From Sphingomonas sp. (GTDB lineage: Bacteria > Pseudomonadota > Alphaproteobacteria > Sphingomonadales > Sphingomonadaceae), in assembly GCF_019746015.1 (NCBI RefSeq), contig NZ_JAIESM010000001.1:1-45348 (forward strand): DNA of 45,348 bases, in the 5' to 3' direction. The stretch's first letter is position 1. Every line of letters begins with the position of its first letter. The notes under the pieces are model-generated. The model was not told the DNA's origin. It saw only the letters and a list, made by a program, of their open reading frames with translations, and did no database searches. A program made the position numbers and the translations under genes. Shown piece by piece: positions 38,439 to 45,348 of this stretch.

Positions 38439-39334
38439 GCGCCGCGCTCGCCCTGCCGGTGGTGCGTGGCGCGCTAACGGCGGCCGCGCCGCTGGCACCG
38501 CTCGTCTGGTTCAAATCGGGCGGCGCGGCCGAATGGCTGTTCGAGCCGGCCGATGTGGACGATCTGCAGGCCTTCCTCGCCAGCCTGCCGGCGGAGACGC
38601 CGGTGATGGCGCTCGGCCTTGGCTCCAACCTGATCGTGCGCGATGGCGGCGTGGCGGGCGTGGTGGTGCGGCTGGGCAAGGCCTTCGCGCACGTAGAGCA
38701 TGTCGTGGATACTCAAATCCGCGCCGGCGGCGGTGCATCGGGCATTCTACTCGCGTCGCGGGCGCGCGATCTGGGCATTGCCGGGCTGGAATTCCTGCGC
38801 GGCATTCCGGGCACGGTGGGCGGCTTCGTGCGCATGAACGGCGGCGCCTATGGCCGCGAAGTCTCTGATATTCTTGTCGAATGTGACGTGGTGCTGAAGG
38901 ATGGCACGCGCCGCACCCTGTCGCGCGCGGCGCTCGACTATCGCTATCGCCATTCCGCGCTGCCCGAGGGGGCCGTCGTCGTCTCCGCACTGTTCGAAGG
39001 GGTGCCGGGCGACCCGGCCGTGATCGGCGCCGAGATGGACCGCATTGCCGCCGCGCGCGAGGCATCACAGCCGCTGCGCAGCAAGACGGGCGGCTCCACT
39101 TTCAAGAACCCGCCGGGCGAAAAGGCCTGGGCGCTGATCGACGCGGCCGGCTGCCGGGGCCTGCAACGCGGCGACGCGCAGGTCTCGCCCAAGCATTGCA
39201 ACTTCCTGATCAACCTGGGCAGCGCGACTAGCGTCGATATCGAGGCGCTGGGCGAGGAGGTGCGCGCCCGGGTGAAGGCGGCAACGGGCATCGAGCTGGA
39301 ATGGGAAATCAAGCGCGTGGGGGAAGTGAAGTGA
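38435..39334 (+). CDS. murB: UDP-N-acetylenolpyruvoylglucosamine reductase MurB
   Basis: This 299-residue FAD-dependent reductase forms UDP-MurNAc. FAD-binding and catalytic blocks are [49 protein letters not shown] (catalytic Ser region) and [16 protein letters not shown]. Length is that of the shorter MurB type common in alphaproteobacteria. It overlaps murC by four bases, and is followed by the only sizeable gap within the murC-to-ftsA series, filled by a palindromic repeat. Confidence 0.97.
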   Translation: MSAALALPVVRGALTAAAPLAPLVWFKSGGAAEWLFEPADVDDLQAFLASLPAETPVMALGLGSNLIVRDGGVAGVVVRLGKAFAHVEHVVDTQIRAGGGASGILLASRARDLGIAGLEFLRGIPGTVGGFVRMNGGAYGREVSDILVECDVVLKDGTRRTLSRAALDYRYRHSALPEGAVVVSALFEGVPGDPAVIGAEMDRIAAAREASQPLRSKTGGSTFKNPPGEKAWALIDAAGCRGLQRGDAQVSPKHCNFLINLGSATSVDIEALGEEVRARVKAATGIELEWEIKRVGEVK

Positions 39335-39347
39335 GCGGCAACGAACC

Positions 39348-39484
39348 AATCCTCCCCGTTCACGGGGAGGTGGCGCGCGAAGCGCGACGGAGGGGGGCTG
39401 CCACCAGCGGCGCGCTCGGCGCCTACCCCCTCCACCATCGCCGCTTCGCGTCGACGGTCCCCCTCCCCGTGAACGGGGAGGATT
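39348..39484. repeat. Palindromic composite repeat, family B, copy 2 (murB-ddl gap)
   Basis: It begins AATCCTCC and ends GGAGGATT. The left hairpin CCTCCCCGT-TC-ACGGGGAGG (39351-39370) and right hairpin CCTCCCCGT-GA-ACGGGGAGG (39462-39481) are perfect 9-bp stems; the core has GGAGGGGGG and CCCCCTCCACC. It is inverted relative to the copy at 7573-7715. The right arm GGGGAGG is the ribosome-binding site of ddl. Confidence 0.88.
39475..39481 (+). promoter_or_regulatory. Shine-Dalgarno of ddl contributed by the repeat
   Basis: GGGGAGG ends four bases before the GTG start of ddl. It is also the 3' arm of the right hairpin of the family B repeat, so folding of that hairpin would hide it and might lower ddl translation. 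Confidence 0.7.
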
Positions 39485-39485
39485 T

Positions 39486-40439
39486 GTGACCGCCGCCCTC
39501 CACATCGTCGTGCTGATGGGCGGCTGGTCGGCGGAGCGTGAGGTGTCGCTGGCGTCCGGCAAGGGCGTCGCGGAGGCGCTGGAGAGCCTTGGCCACCGCG
39601 TGACCCGCATCGACATGGGCCGTGACGTTGCCCAGCGGCTGGCGGAGGCCAGGCCCGATCTGGTGTTCAACGCGCTCCATGGTTCGCCCGGCGAAGACGG
39701 CACGATCCAGGGCATGCTCGACCTGATGGGGCTGCGCTACACCCATTCGGGGCGGGTCGCCTCGGTCATCGCCATCGACAAGCAGCTGACCAAGGCGATG
39801 CTGGTGCCGCACGGCATCCCCATGCCCGGCGGGCGGGTGGTGCGGTCCGAAGAGCTGTTCCGCGCCGATCCGCTGCCGCGCCCCTATGTGGTGAAGCCGA
39901 TCAACGAAGGCTCCTCGGTCGGGGTCGCCATCGTGACCGAGGGCGGCAATTACGGCCACCCCATCGGCCGCGACACGGCCGGCCCGTGGAACCAGTTTGA
40001 CGAGCTGCTGGCCGAACCCTTTATCCGCGGGCGCGAGCTGACCGCCGCCGTGCTTGGCCATCAGGCGCTGGGCGTCACCGAATTGCGGCCCAAATCCGGC
40101 TTTTACGATTACGACGCCAAATATACCGACGGGATGACCGACCATCTCTATCCCGCGCCCATTCCCGATGAGGTGGCAGCGGCATGCGAGCGGATCGCGC
40201 TCGACGCGCACCGGATTCTGGGCTGTCGCGGTGCCACCCGCGCCGATTTCCGCTGGGATGACAGCCAGGGGGTGGACGGGCTGTTCCTGCTGGAAATCAA
40301 CACCCAGCCGGGGATGACGCCCCTGAGCCTGGTGCCCGAACAGGCGCGCCACCGGGGCATCGGCTATGCCCAGCTGTGCCAGCGCATCGTCGACGAAGCG
40401 ATGACGGCCGACGCAGCCCATGCGGAGCTGGCGGCATGA
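39486..40439 (+). CDS. ddl: D-alanine--D-alanine ligase
   Basis: This 317-residue ATP-grasp enzyme makes the D-Ala-D-Ala used by MurF. It begins VLMGGWSAEREVSLASGKGV (after a GTG start read as Met-Thr-Ala-Ala) and continues FNALHGSPGEDGTIQGML, YVVKPINEGSSVGV, RGRELTAAV and LLEINTQPGMTPLSL with the metal ligands. The GTG at 39486 has the strong GGGGAGG site from the repeat. It overlaps ftsQ by four bases (ATGA). Confidence 0.96.
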   Translation: MTAALHIVVLMGGWSAEREVSLASGKGVAEALESLGHRVTRIDMGRDVAQRLAEARPDLVFNALHGSPGEDGTIQGMLDLMGLRYTHSGRVASVIAIDKQLTKAMLVPHGIPMPGGRVVRSEELFRADPLPRPYVVKPINEGSSVGVAIVTEGGNYGHPIGRDTAGPWNQFDELLAEPFIRGRELTAAVLGHQALGVTELRPKSGFYDYDAKYTDGMTDHLYPAPIPDEVAAACERIALDAHRILGCRGATRADFRWDDSQGVDGLFLLEINTQPGMTPLSLVPEQARHRGIGYAQLCQRIVDEAMTADAAHAELAA

Positions 40440-41347
40440 GCAAGACGCTGCGCCGGGGCACCACGCCACAGCGCGCCGCCGCCGGTACTTCGCGGCGCGT
40501 GCCCGCGATCCGGCGCCAGACGATGGTCGAGCGGGTGGCGCAGAAGCTCCCCGTCTCGCCCCAGTTTGTGCGCCGGCTGATCACGCTTGCCCTAACTGGC
40601 GCGGTGCTGGCGGTGCTGCTGGCGATTGCGTCGATCCTGGGCGTGCCGCAGGCGGCCGGGCTGGCGCTGGCCGAAGCGGCCGGCGATTTCGGATTCCGCG
40701 TCCGCGCGATCGAGGTGAAGGGCGCCGAGCGGATGGACGCCAACACCGTCTATGCTGCCGTGCTCGACCAGGAATCGCGCGCGATGCCGCTCGTCAATCT
40801 GGGCGCGGTGCGCGCGCGGCTGCTGAAATATGGCTGGATCGCCGACGCGCAGGTGGCGCGGCGCCTGCCCGACAAGCTGGTCGTCACTTTGGTGGAGCGC
40901 AAGGAAGCGGCACTCTGGCAGCAGGATGGCAGGCTGATGCTGATCGACGCCGGCGGCACCCCGCTGGAAGCAGTGGCGCCCGAAAAGGCGCCCAACCTGC
41001 CGCTGCTGATCGGCCCCGGCGCCAACCGGCAGGCGCGCGATTATCAGCAGCTGCTGAGCGTGGTGCCCGCGCTGAAGGACGAGGTGAAGGCCGCGACCTG
41101 GGTGGGCAACCGGCGCTGGGACCTGATGTTTGCCAGCGGCGAGATTTTGGCGCTGCCCGAGGAGAACCCGGCGCGCGCGCTGGTGAAATTTGCAGAGATC
41201 GACGGCAAGCAGACGCTGCTGGGGCGCGGCTGGGCCAAGTTCGACATGCGCGACCCCGCCAAGCTGGTGGTGCGCAAGGGCGAGGCCGTGCGCCCGATTA
41301 CCGACACATCCGCAATCATCACGCCGGCAGCAGGGGAGGAGGGCTGA
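40436..41347 (+). CDS. ftsQ: Cell division protein FtsQ
   Basis: This 303-residue bitopic division protein has a basic cytoplasmic part of about 55 residues, one membrane helix (LALTGAVLAVLLAIASILGV) and a periplasmic POTRA domain (FRVRAIEVKGAERMDANTVY). The FtsQ domain follows, with ADAQVARRLPDKLVVTLVER and EAALWQQDGRLMLIDAGG. It binds FtsL-FtsB. The ATG at 40436 overlaps the ddl stop; a longer frame upstream only runs through ddl. It is one base from ftsA. Confidence 0.95.
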   Translation: MSKTLRRGTTPQRAAAGTSRRVPAIRRQTMVERVAQKLPVSPQFVRRLITLALTGAVLAVLLAIASILGVPQAAGLALAEAAGDFGFRVRAIEVKGAERMDANTVYAAVLDQESRAMPLVNLGAVRARLLKYGWIADAQVARRLPDKLVVTLVERKEAALWQQDGRLMLIDAGGTPLEAVAPEKAPNLPLLIGPGANRQARDYQQLLSVVPALKDEVKAATWVGNRRWDLMFASGEILALPEENPARALVKFAEIDGKQTLLGRGWAKFDMRDPAKLVVRKGEAVRPITDTSAIITPAAGEEG

Positions 41348-41348
41348 C

Positions 41349-42608
41349 ATGGCCAAGGTGGCACCCGAAGGGCTGATTACCGCGCTCGACATCGGATCGT
41401 CGAAAGTCTCCGCGATGATCGCGCAGCGCGCCGATGGCGGCGAGCTGATCGTGCTGGGCACCGGCCAGCGCGAAAGCCGGGGGGTGAAGCGCGGCCATAT
41501 CGCCGATATCGCCGCCACCGAAACCGCCGTGCGCGAGGCGGTGGAACAGGCCGAACGCATTGCCGGCATGAACATCGAGAATGTGTGGGTCGGCTTTTCC
41601 GCGCTGGGGCTGGTGTCCGACGTTGCCTCGGTCGAGGTCGATCTGGGCGGCCACCGGGTGGAGCAGGGCGATATCGACGATCTGCTCCAGGCCGGGCGGG
41701 ATTCGATCGATCCGGCCGGGCGCATGGTGCTCCACGCCCAGCCCGCGCTCTACACGCTTGATCATGTGACGGGCGTCAAGAACCCGCTTGGCCTGCATGC
41801 CGACCGGCTGGGGGTGCACATCCATGTGATCGCGGCGGAAGGATCGCCGCTGCGCAACCTGGATTTGTGCGTCCGCTCGGCACATCTGGAGGTGAAGTCG
41901 ATCATCGCCACGCCGCTCGCCACCGGCATGGCGTGCCTGTCCGACGAGGAGCGCGAACTGGGCGTCGCGCTGGTCGAAATGGGTGCGGGCGTCACCAATG
42001 TGTCGCTGTTTGCCGGCGGCATGCTGGTCGGGCTCACCTCGATCGCGATGGGCGCGGCCGACATTACCGACGACATCGCCAGCGCCTTCGGCACCCGCCG
42101 CGCGCAGGCGGAACGGATGAAGTGCTTCTATGGCTCGGCCAATACCAGCCCGCGCGACAATCACGACATGATCGAGGTGACGCCGATCGCCGCCGAGGAA
42201 GATGGCGGCGAGGCGACCCGCATCACCAAGGCACAGCTGATCGCGGTGATCCGCCAGCGGCTCGACCATCTGATGGGCGAGGTGGGCCGGGCGCTGAAGG
42301 AGCTGGGCTTTGACGGGCCGGTCGGCCGCCAGGTGGTGCTGACCGGGGGCGGCGCCGAGCTGAAAGGCATTGCCGATTATGCGCAGGCGGCGCTGGGCCG
42401 TTCGGTGCGGATCGGCCGCCCGCGCGGGCTGACCGCGCTGCCCGAGGCGCATTCGGGGCCTGCCTTTGCGACGCTGGCCGGCCTTGCCCACCATGCGGCG
42501 ACCAATCCGGTTGATCTGCGCTGGATGGCGCGCGCCGAGCAGACGGTGACGCGCGCGCGCGGCGGCATGATGGCGCGGCTGATCCGCGCGATGCGGACGA
42601 ATTATTAA
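41349..42608 (+). CDS. ftsA: Cell division protein FtsA
   Basis: This 419-residue actin-like ATPase tethers FtsZ to the membrane. Nucleotide motifs are ALDIGSSKVSAMIA, EMGAGVTNVSLFAGG and VVLTGGGAELKGIADYA. The FtsA-specific 1C domain is in the 85-165 region. The C-terminus ARGGMMARLIRAMRTNY is the amphipathic membrane-targeting helix. The start at 41349 follows the ftsQ stop by one base. A 110-base spacer with one GANTC site (GAGTC at 42640) separates it from ftsZ. Confidence 0.96.
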   Translation: MAKVAPEGLITALDIGSSKVSAMIAQRADGGELIVLGTGQRESRGVKRGHIADIAATETAVREAVEQAERIAGMNIENVWVGFSALGLVSDVASVEVDLGGHRVEQGDIDDLLQAGRDSIDPAGRMVLHAQPALYTLDHVTGVKNPLGLHADRLGVHIHVIAAEGSPLRNLDLCVRSAHLEVKSIIATPLATGMACLSDEERELGVALVEMGAGVTNVSLFAGGMLVGLTSIAMGAADITDDIASAFGTRRAQAERMKCFYGSANTSPRDNHDMIEVTPIAAEEDGGEATRITKAQLIAVIRQRLDHLMGEVGRALKELGFDGPVGRQVVLTGGGAELKGIADYAQAALGRSVRIGRPRGLTALPEAHSGPAFATLAGLAHHAATNPVDLRWMARAEQTVTRARGGMMARLIRAMRTNY

Positions 42609-42718
42609 GGAAATGCGACAGCGACGACGATTTTGGCTAGAGTCGCTCAACAACTTTGTGCAGAACAACAGTTAATGCCCCGGGGCGTTGTTGGGGGGCA
42701 AGCGTGGAGACAAGGGCG

Positions 42719-44254
42719 ATGAGTATCGAATTTCTTCCCACCGAAGTGGACGAACTGACCCCGCGCATCGTGGTGGTCGGCGTCGGCGGCGCCGGCGGCA
42801 ATGCGATCGCCAACATGATGCGCGCCGGCGTGCAGGGGGTGGACTTCCTGGTTGCCAATACCGACGCGCAGGCGCTGAAACAGTCCGCCGCGCCGCAGCG
42901 CATCCAGCTGGGCACCAAGGTGACGCAGGGGCTGGGCGCCGGATCGCGCCCCGAAATCGGCCGCGCGGCGGCGGAAGAAACCATCGAGTCCATCTCCGCG
43001 CTGCTGGAAGGCGCGCATATGTGCTTCATCGCGGCCGGCATGGGCGGCGGCACCGGCACGGGCGCGGCACCGGTGATTGCCAAGGCCGCGCGTGACCTGG
43101 GCATCCTGACCGTGGGCGTCGTCACCAAGCCCTTCTCGTTCGAGGGCAATCGCCGCGCCAAGGCGGCCGAGGCGGGGATCGAGGAACTGCAGAAGTTCGT
43201 CGATACGCTGATCGTCATTCCGAACCAGAATCTGTTCCTGATCGCGAACGCCAACACCACCTTCAAGCAGGCGTTCGAAATGGCGGACGAAGTGCTGCAG
43301 CAGGGCGTGCGCGGCATTACCGACCTGATGGTGATGCCGGGCCTCGTGAACCTGGACTTTGCCGACATCCGCTCTGTGATGCAGGAAATGGGCAAGGCGA
43401 TGATGGGCACCGGCGAGGCAGCGGGCGACGACCGCGCCATCGTGGCCGCGCAGCAGGCGATCAACAACCCGCTGCTCGACGGCGTCAGCATGAAGGGCGC
43501 CAAGGGCGTGATCATCTCGATCACCGGTGGCGAGGATCTGCGCCTGCTCGAACTGGACGAAGCGGCGAACCATATCCGCGAACTGGTTGATCCGGATGCG
43601 AACATCATCTGGGGTTCGGCCTTCAACCCGCATCTGGAGGGCAAGATCCGCGTCTCCGTGGTCGCCACCGGCATTGAAGCGCAGGCCCAGTCCGCCACGG
43701 CCACTCCGGCCCGGTCGACCGCGTCGCACGGCTTCTCGTTCACCGCGCCGCCACGCCTGGCCGATCCGGCGCCGGAGCCCGCCTTTGCCGCACCGGCACC
43801 GGCACCCGAACCCGAGCCGCTGGAACTGGACAACAGCCACAGCTTCACCACCACCGCCGATGATGCAGCGCCCCCGGTACCGGCAGCCTATGAGCCCGAG
43901 CCTGAGCCGGAGGCCGCGCCGCAGGTGTTCGGCGAGGACGACCTGCCGCCGCCGCCCGCGCATCTCGGCCAGCAGCCGCCCGCGCAGGACGAGCTGGTGC
44001 TGGGCAGCGAGGAAGCCGTGCCGATCGAGCCGGTGTTCGGTACCAGCGAGCCCGAGCCCTCGATCCGCCGGCGCTGGCTGGCCGCGGGGGGCAGTGCCGA
44101 GCCTGCCCCGCCCGAGGAGCCGCTGGTCCGCACCAAGCTGGGCGGCACGCTGTTCGAGCGGATGTCGTCGATCACGCGTGGCAAGAGCGACGATGACGAT
44201 GGCAATCCGCCGCCGGAAATCCCCCGCTTCCTCAATCGCCAGAACAACCAGTAA
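42719..44254 (+). CDS. ftsZ: Cell division protein FtsZ
   Basis: This 511-residue tubulin-like GTPase forms the division ring. The GTP loop GGGTGTG occupies residues 109-115, preceded by [17 protein letters not shown] and followed by [20 protein letters not shown]. The T7 loop region has [11 protein letters not shown]. After the core (about residue 320) comes a long disordered linker rich in Pro, Glu and Ala, then the conserved C-terminal helix [14 protein letters not shown] that binds FtsA. The start at 42719 is the ATG of [13 protein letters not shown], with GGAGACAAGG upstream. A longer open frame is not conserved. Confidence 0.97.
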   Translation: MSIEFLPTEVDELTPRIVVVGVGGAGGNAIANMMRAGVQGVDFLVANTDAQALKQSAAPQRIQLGTKVTQGLGAGSRPEIGRAAAEETIESISALLEGAHMCFIAAGMGGGTGTGAAPVIAKAARDLGILTVGVVTKPFSFEGNRRAKAAEAGIEELQKFVDTLIVIPNQNLFLIANANTTFKQAFEMADEVLQQGVRGITDLMVMPGLVNLDFADIRSVMQEMGKAMMGTGEAAGDDRAIVAAQQAINNPLLDGVSMKGAKGVIISITGGEDLRLLELDEAANHIRELVDPDANIIWGSAFNPHLEGKIRVSVVATGIEAQAQSATATPARSTASHGFSFTAPPRLADPAPEPAFAAPAPAPEPEPLELDNSHSFTTTADDAAPPVPAAYEPEPEPEAAPQVFGEDDLPPPPAHLGQQPPAQDELVLGSEEAVPIEPVFGTSEPEPSIRRRWLAAGGSAEPAPPEEPLVRTKLGGTLFERMSSITRGKSDDDDGNPPPEIPRFLNRQNNQ

Positions 44255-44316
44255 CGGCGACAAAACCGGCCGCGCGGTGGTTTCAATCCGCCGCGAAAGC
44301 CGGTAGCGCGGGGAAG

Positions 44317-45348
44317 ATGCGGTTCGTTTCGCTTTCCGGCACAATGGCGCTGGCGGCTTTGCTCGCCCCGGCGGGGGCCGCTGCGCAACAGGGTGCGGTC
44401 ACCCCGGTCCCGGGCGAAGTGGTGGCGCCGCCGGCGCCCGATGCTGACGCGCTGGCCGCCGAAATGCGTGTGCTGGCGACCAGCCCCAACGACATGGTCG
44501 CCCTGCTCAACGCCGGCGAACTGGCGCTGAAGCTGGGCGATCCGGCGGCGGCGGCCGGGTTTTTCGCGCGCGCCGAACGGGTTGATCCACGCTCGGGCCG
44601 GCTGGTGGCGGGGCGCGCGGCGCTGCTCATCCAGATGCGCCGCCCGGGCGAGGCGCTGCTGCTGTTCCAGCAGGCCGAGGCGCTGGGCTATGACCCGGCG
44701 CGCTTCCTGCTCGACCGGGCGCTGGCCTATGACCTGATCGGCGAGCAGGAGCGGGCGCAGCGCGACTATCGCGCGGTGCTGAAGGCGCGCGACACTGATG
44801 AGGCGCATCGCCGCTATGCGCTGTCGCTGGCGATTTCGGGGCGGCGTGAGGCGGCACTGGCGGAGATCGACGCGCTGGTGCGCAAGCAGGATCGCGGCGC
44901 GTGGCGCGTGCGCACCTTCGTGCTGGCGATGACCGGCGACGTGGCGGGGGCGGAGGCGATTGCCCAGTCGATGCTGCCGCCGGCGCTGGCGCGGGGACTG
45001 TCCCCATTTTTCGCGCGGCTGGCGCAGCTGGGCGCGGTCGACCGCGCCTTTGCGGTGCATTTCGGCGAGCTGACCGGCAATCCCGCGCGGGTCGCCGATG
45101 CCCGGCTCGCCCCGCCGCTTACCCCGCTGCCGCCAGAGGCGGTGCCGGCGCCGCCGCCGGTGGCCGTTGCCAAGGCCGAACCCCCGGCGCGCGACGCGAA
45201 GAAGGATCGCAAGCGGCGCGGGCGGGAGGTGGCCGTTGCCGCCACGCCGGCGCCGCCCCCGCCGCCACCGATTCCGCCGCCGCCGGTGCTGGCGGGGGCG
45301 GCGGTTCCTGCGGCGCAACCCGCTCAGCCCGTGCAGAGCGCGCCCGCG
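44317..45348 (+). CDS. Exported TPR-like protein, probably SPOR family (cut by window edge)
   Basis: This frame is open for 344 codons to the right edge. It starts with MRFVSLSGTMALAALLAPAG and AAAQQ, a signal peptide. Residues about 45-210 form helical tetratricopeptide-like repeats (NAGELALKLGDPAAAAGFFA, then VDPRSGRLVAGRAALLIQM). A Pro/Ala/Lys-rich linker begins near residue 270. The missing C-terminus could be a SPOR domain, which binds denuded septal glycan; genes of this build commonly follow ftsZ in sphingomonads, but that part is not visible here. It starts 62 bases after ftsZ with GGGGAAG just before the ATG. Confidence 0.75.
   Translation, partial: MRFVSLSGTMALAALLAPAGAAAQQGAVTPVPGEVVAPPAPDADALAAEMRVLATSPNDMVALLNAGELALKLGDPAAAAGFFARAERVDPRSGRLVAGRAALLIQMRRPGEALLLFQQAEALGYDPARFLLDRALAYDLIGEQERAQRDYRAVLKARDTDEAHRRYALSLAISGRREAALAEIDALVRKQDRGAWRVRTFVLAMTGDVAGAEAIAQSMLPPALARGLSPFFARLAQLGAVDRAFAVHFGELTGNPARVADARLAPPLTPLPPEAVPAPPPVAVAKAEPPARDAKKDRKRRGREVAVAATPAPPPPPPIPPPPVLAGAAVPAAQPAQPVQSAPA

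Overview
This window looks like chromosomal backbone of a high-GC alphaproteobacterium of the order Sphingomonadales, probably a Sphingomonas-like genus. The evidence is an NDUFA12-type complex I protein, a DUF2155 protein, a fatty-acyl-AMP ligase, a LexA box of the alphaproteobacterial form GTTC-N7-GTTC, and a division and cell-wall (dcw) cluster with a meso-diaminopimelate type MurE. No plasmid, phage, transposase, CRISPR or rRNA gene was seen.

Positions 1-9753 (mostly minus strand) hold the classical secE-nusG-rplK-rplA-rplJ-rplL-rpoB cluster, read right to left; rpoB runs off the left edge. Unrelated genes interrupt it at three places. A plus-strand CocE-type secreted hydrolase separates rplL from rpoB. 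A translationally coupled adenine/adenosine deaminase plus phosphoribosyltransferase pair separates rplA from rplJ. A plus-strand chemotaxis receptor separates secE from tRNA-Trp (11490-11566). Candidate own promoters were read upstream of secE, rplJ and rpoB.

Positions 11600-25300 are a mosaic of housekeeping and accessory genes: a PAS-GGDEF-EAL protein, a fatty-acyl-AMP ligase, RecX, a double cold-shock-domain protein, a DUF192 lipoprotein, the NDUFA12 protein, the DUF2155 protein (overlapping aat tail to tail), a ParA-like ATPase, an SOS-type Y-family polymerase with a LexA box over its start codon, a secreted amidohydrolase, an Mpo1-like protein, cysteine synthase and a small membrane protein.

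Positions 25450-45348 are a complete dcw cluster, mraZ-rsmH-ftsL-ftsI-murE-murF-mraY-murD-ftsW-murG-murC-murB-ddl-ftsQ-ftsA-ftsZ, followed by a truncated TPR-type exported protein. From mraZ to ftsQ nearly every junction overlaps by 1-8 bases. The one exception is murB-ddl, which a palindromic repeat fills. The mraZ promoter carries an exact 10-bp array of NGGGN pentamers that looks like an MraZ operator.

The most unusual signal is two families of composite palindromic repeats, two copies each. One copy sits in frame inside murD and adds about 33 residues. Another supplies the ribosome-binding site of ddl. Others lie between genes and can act as terminators. Everything here was read by eye; no database or folding calculation was run.
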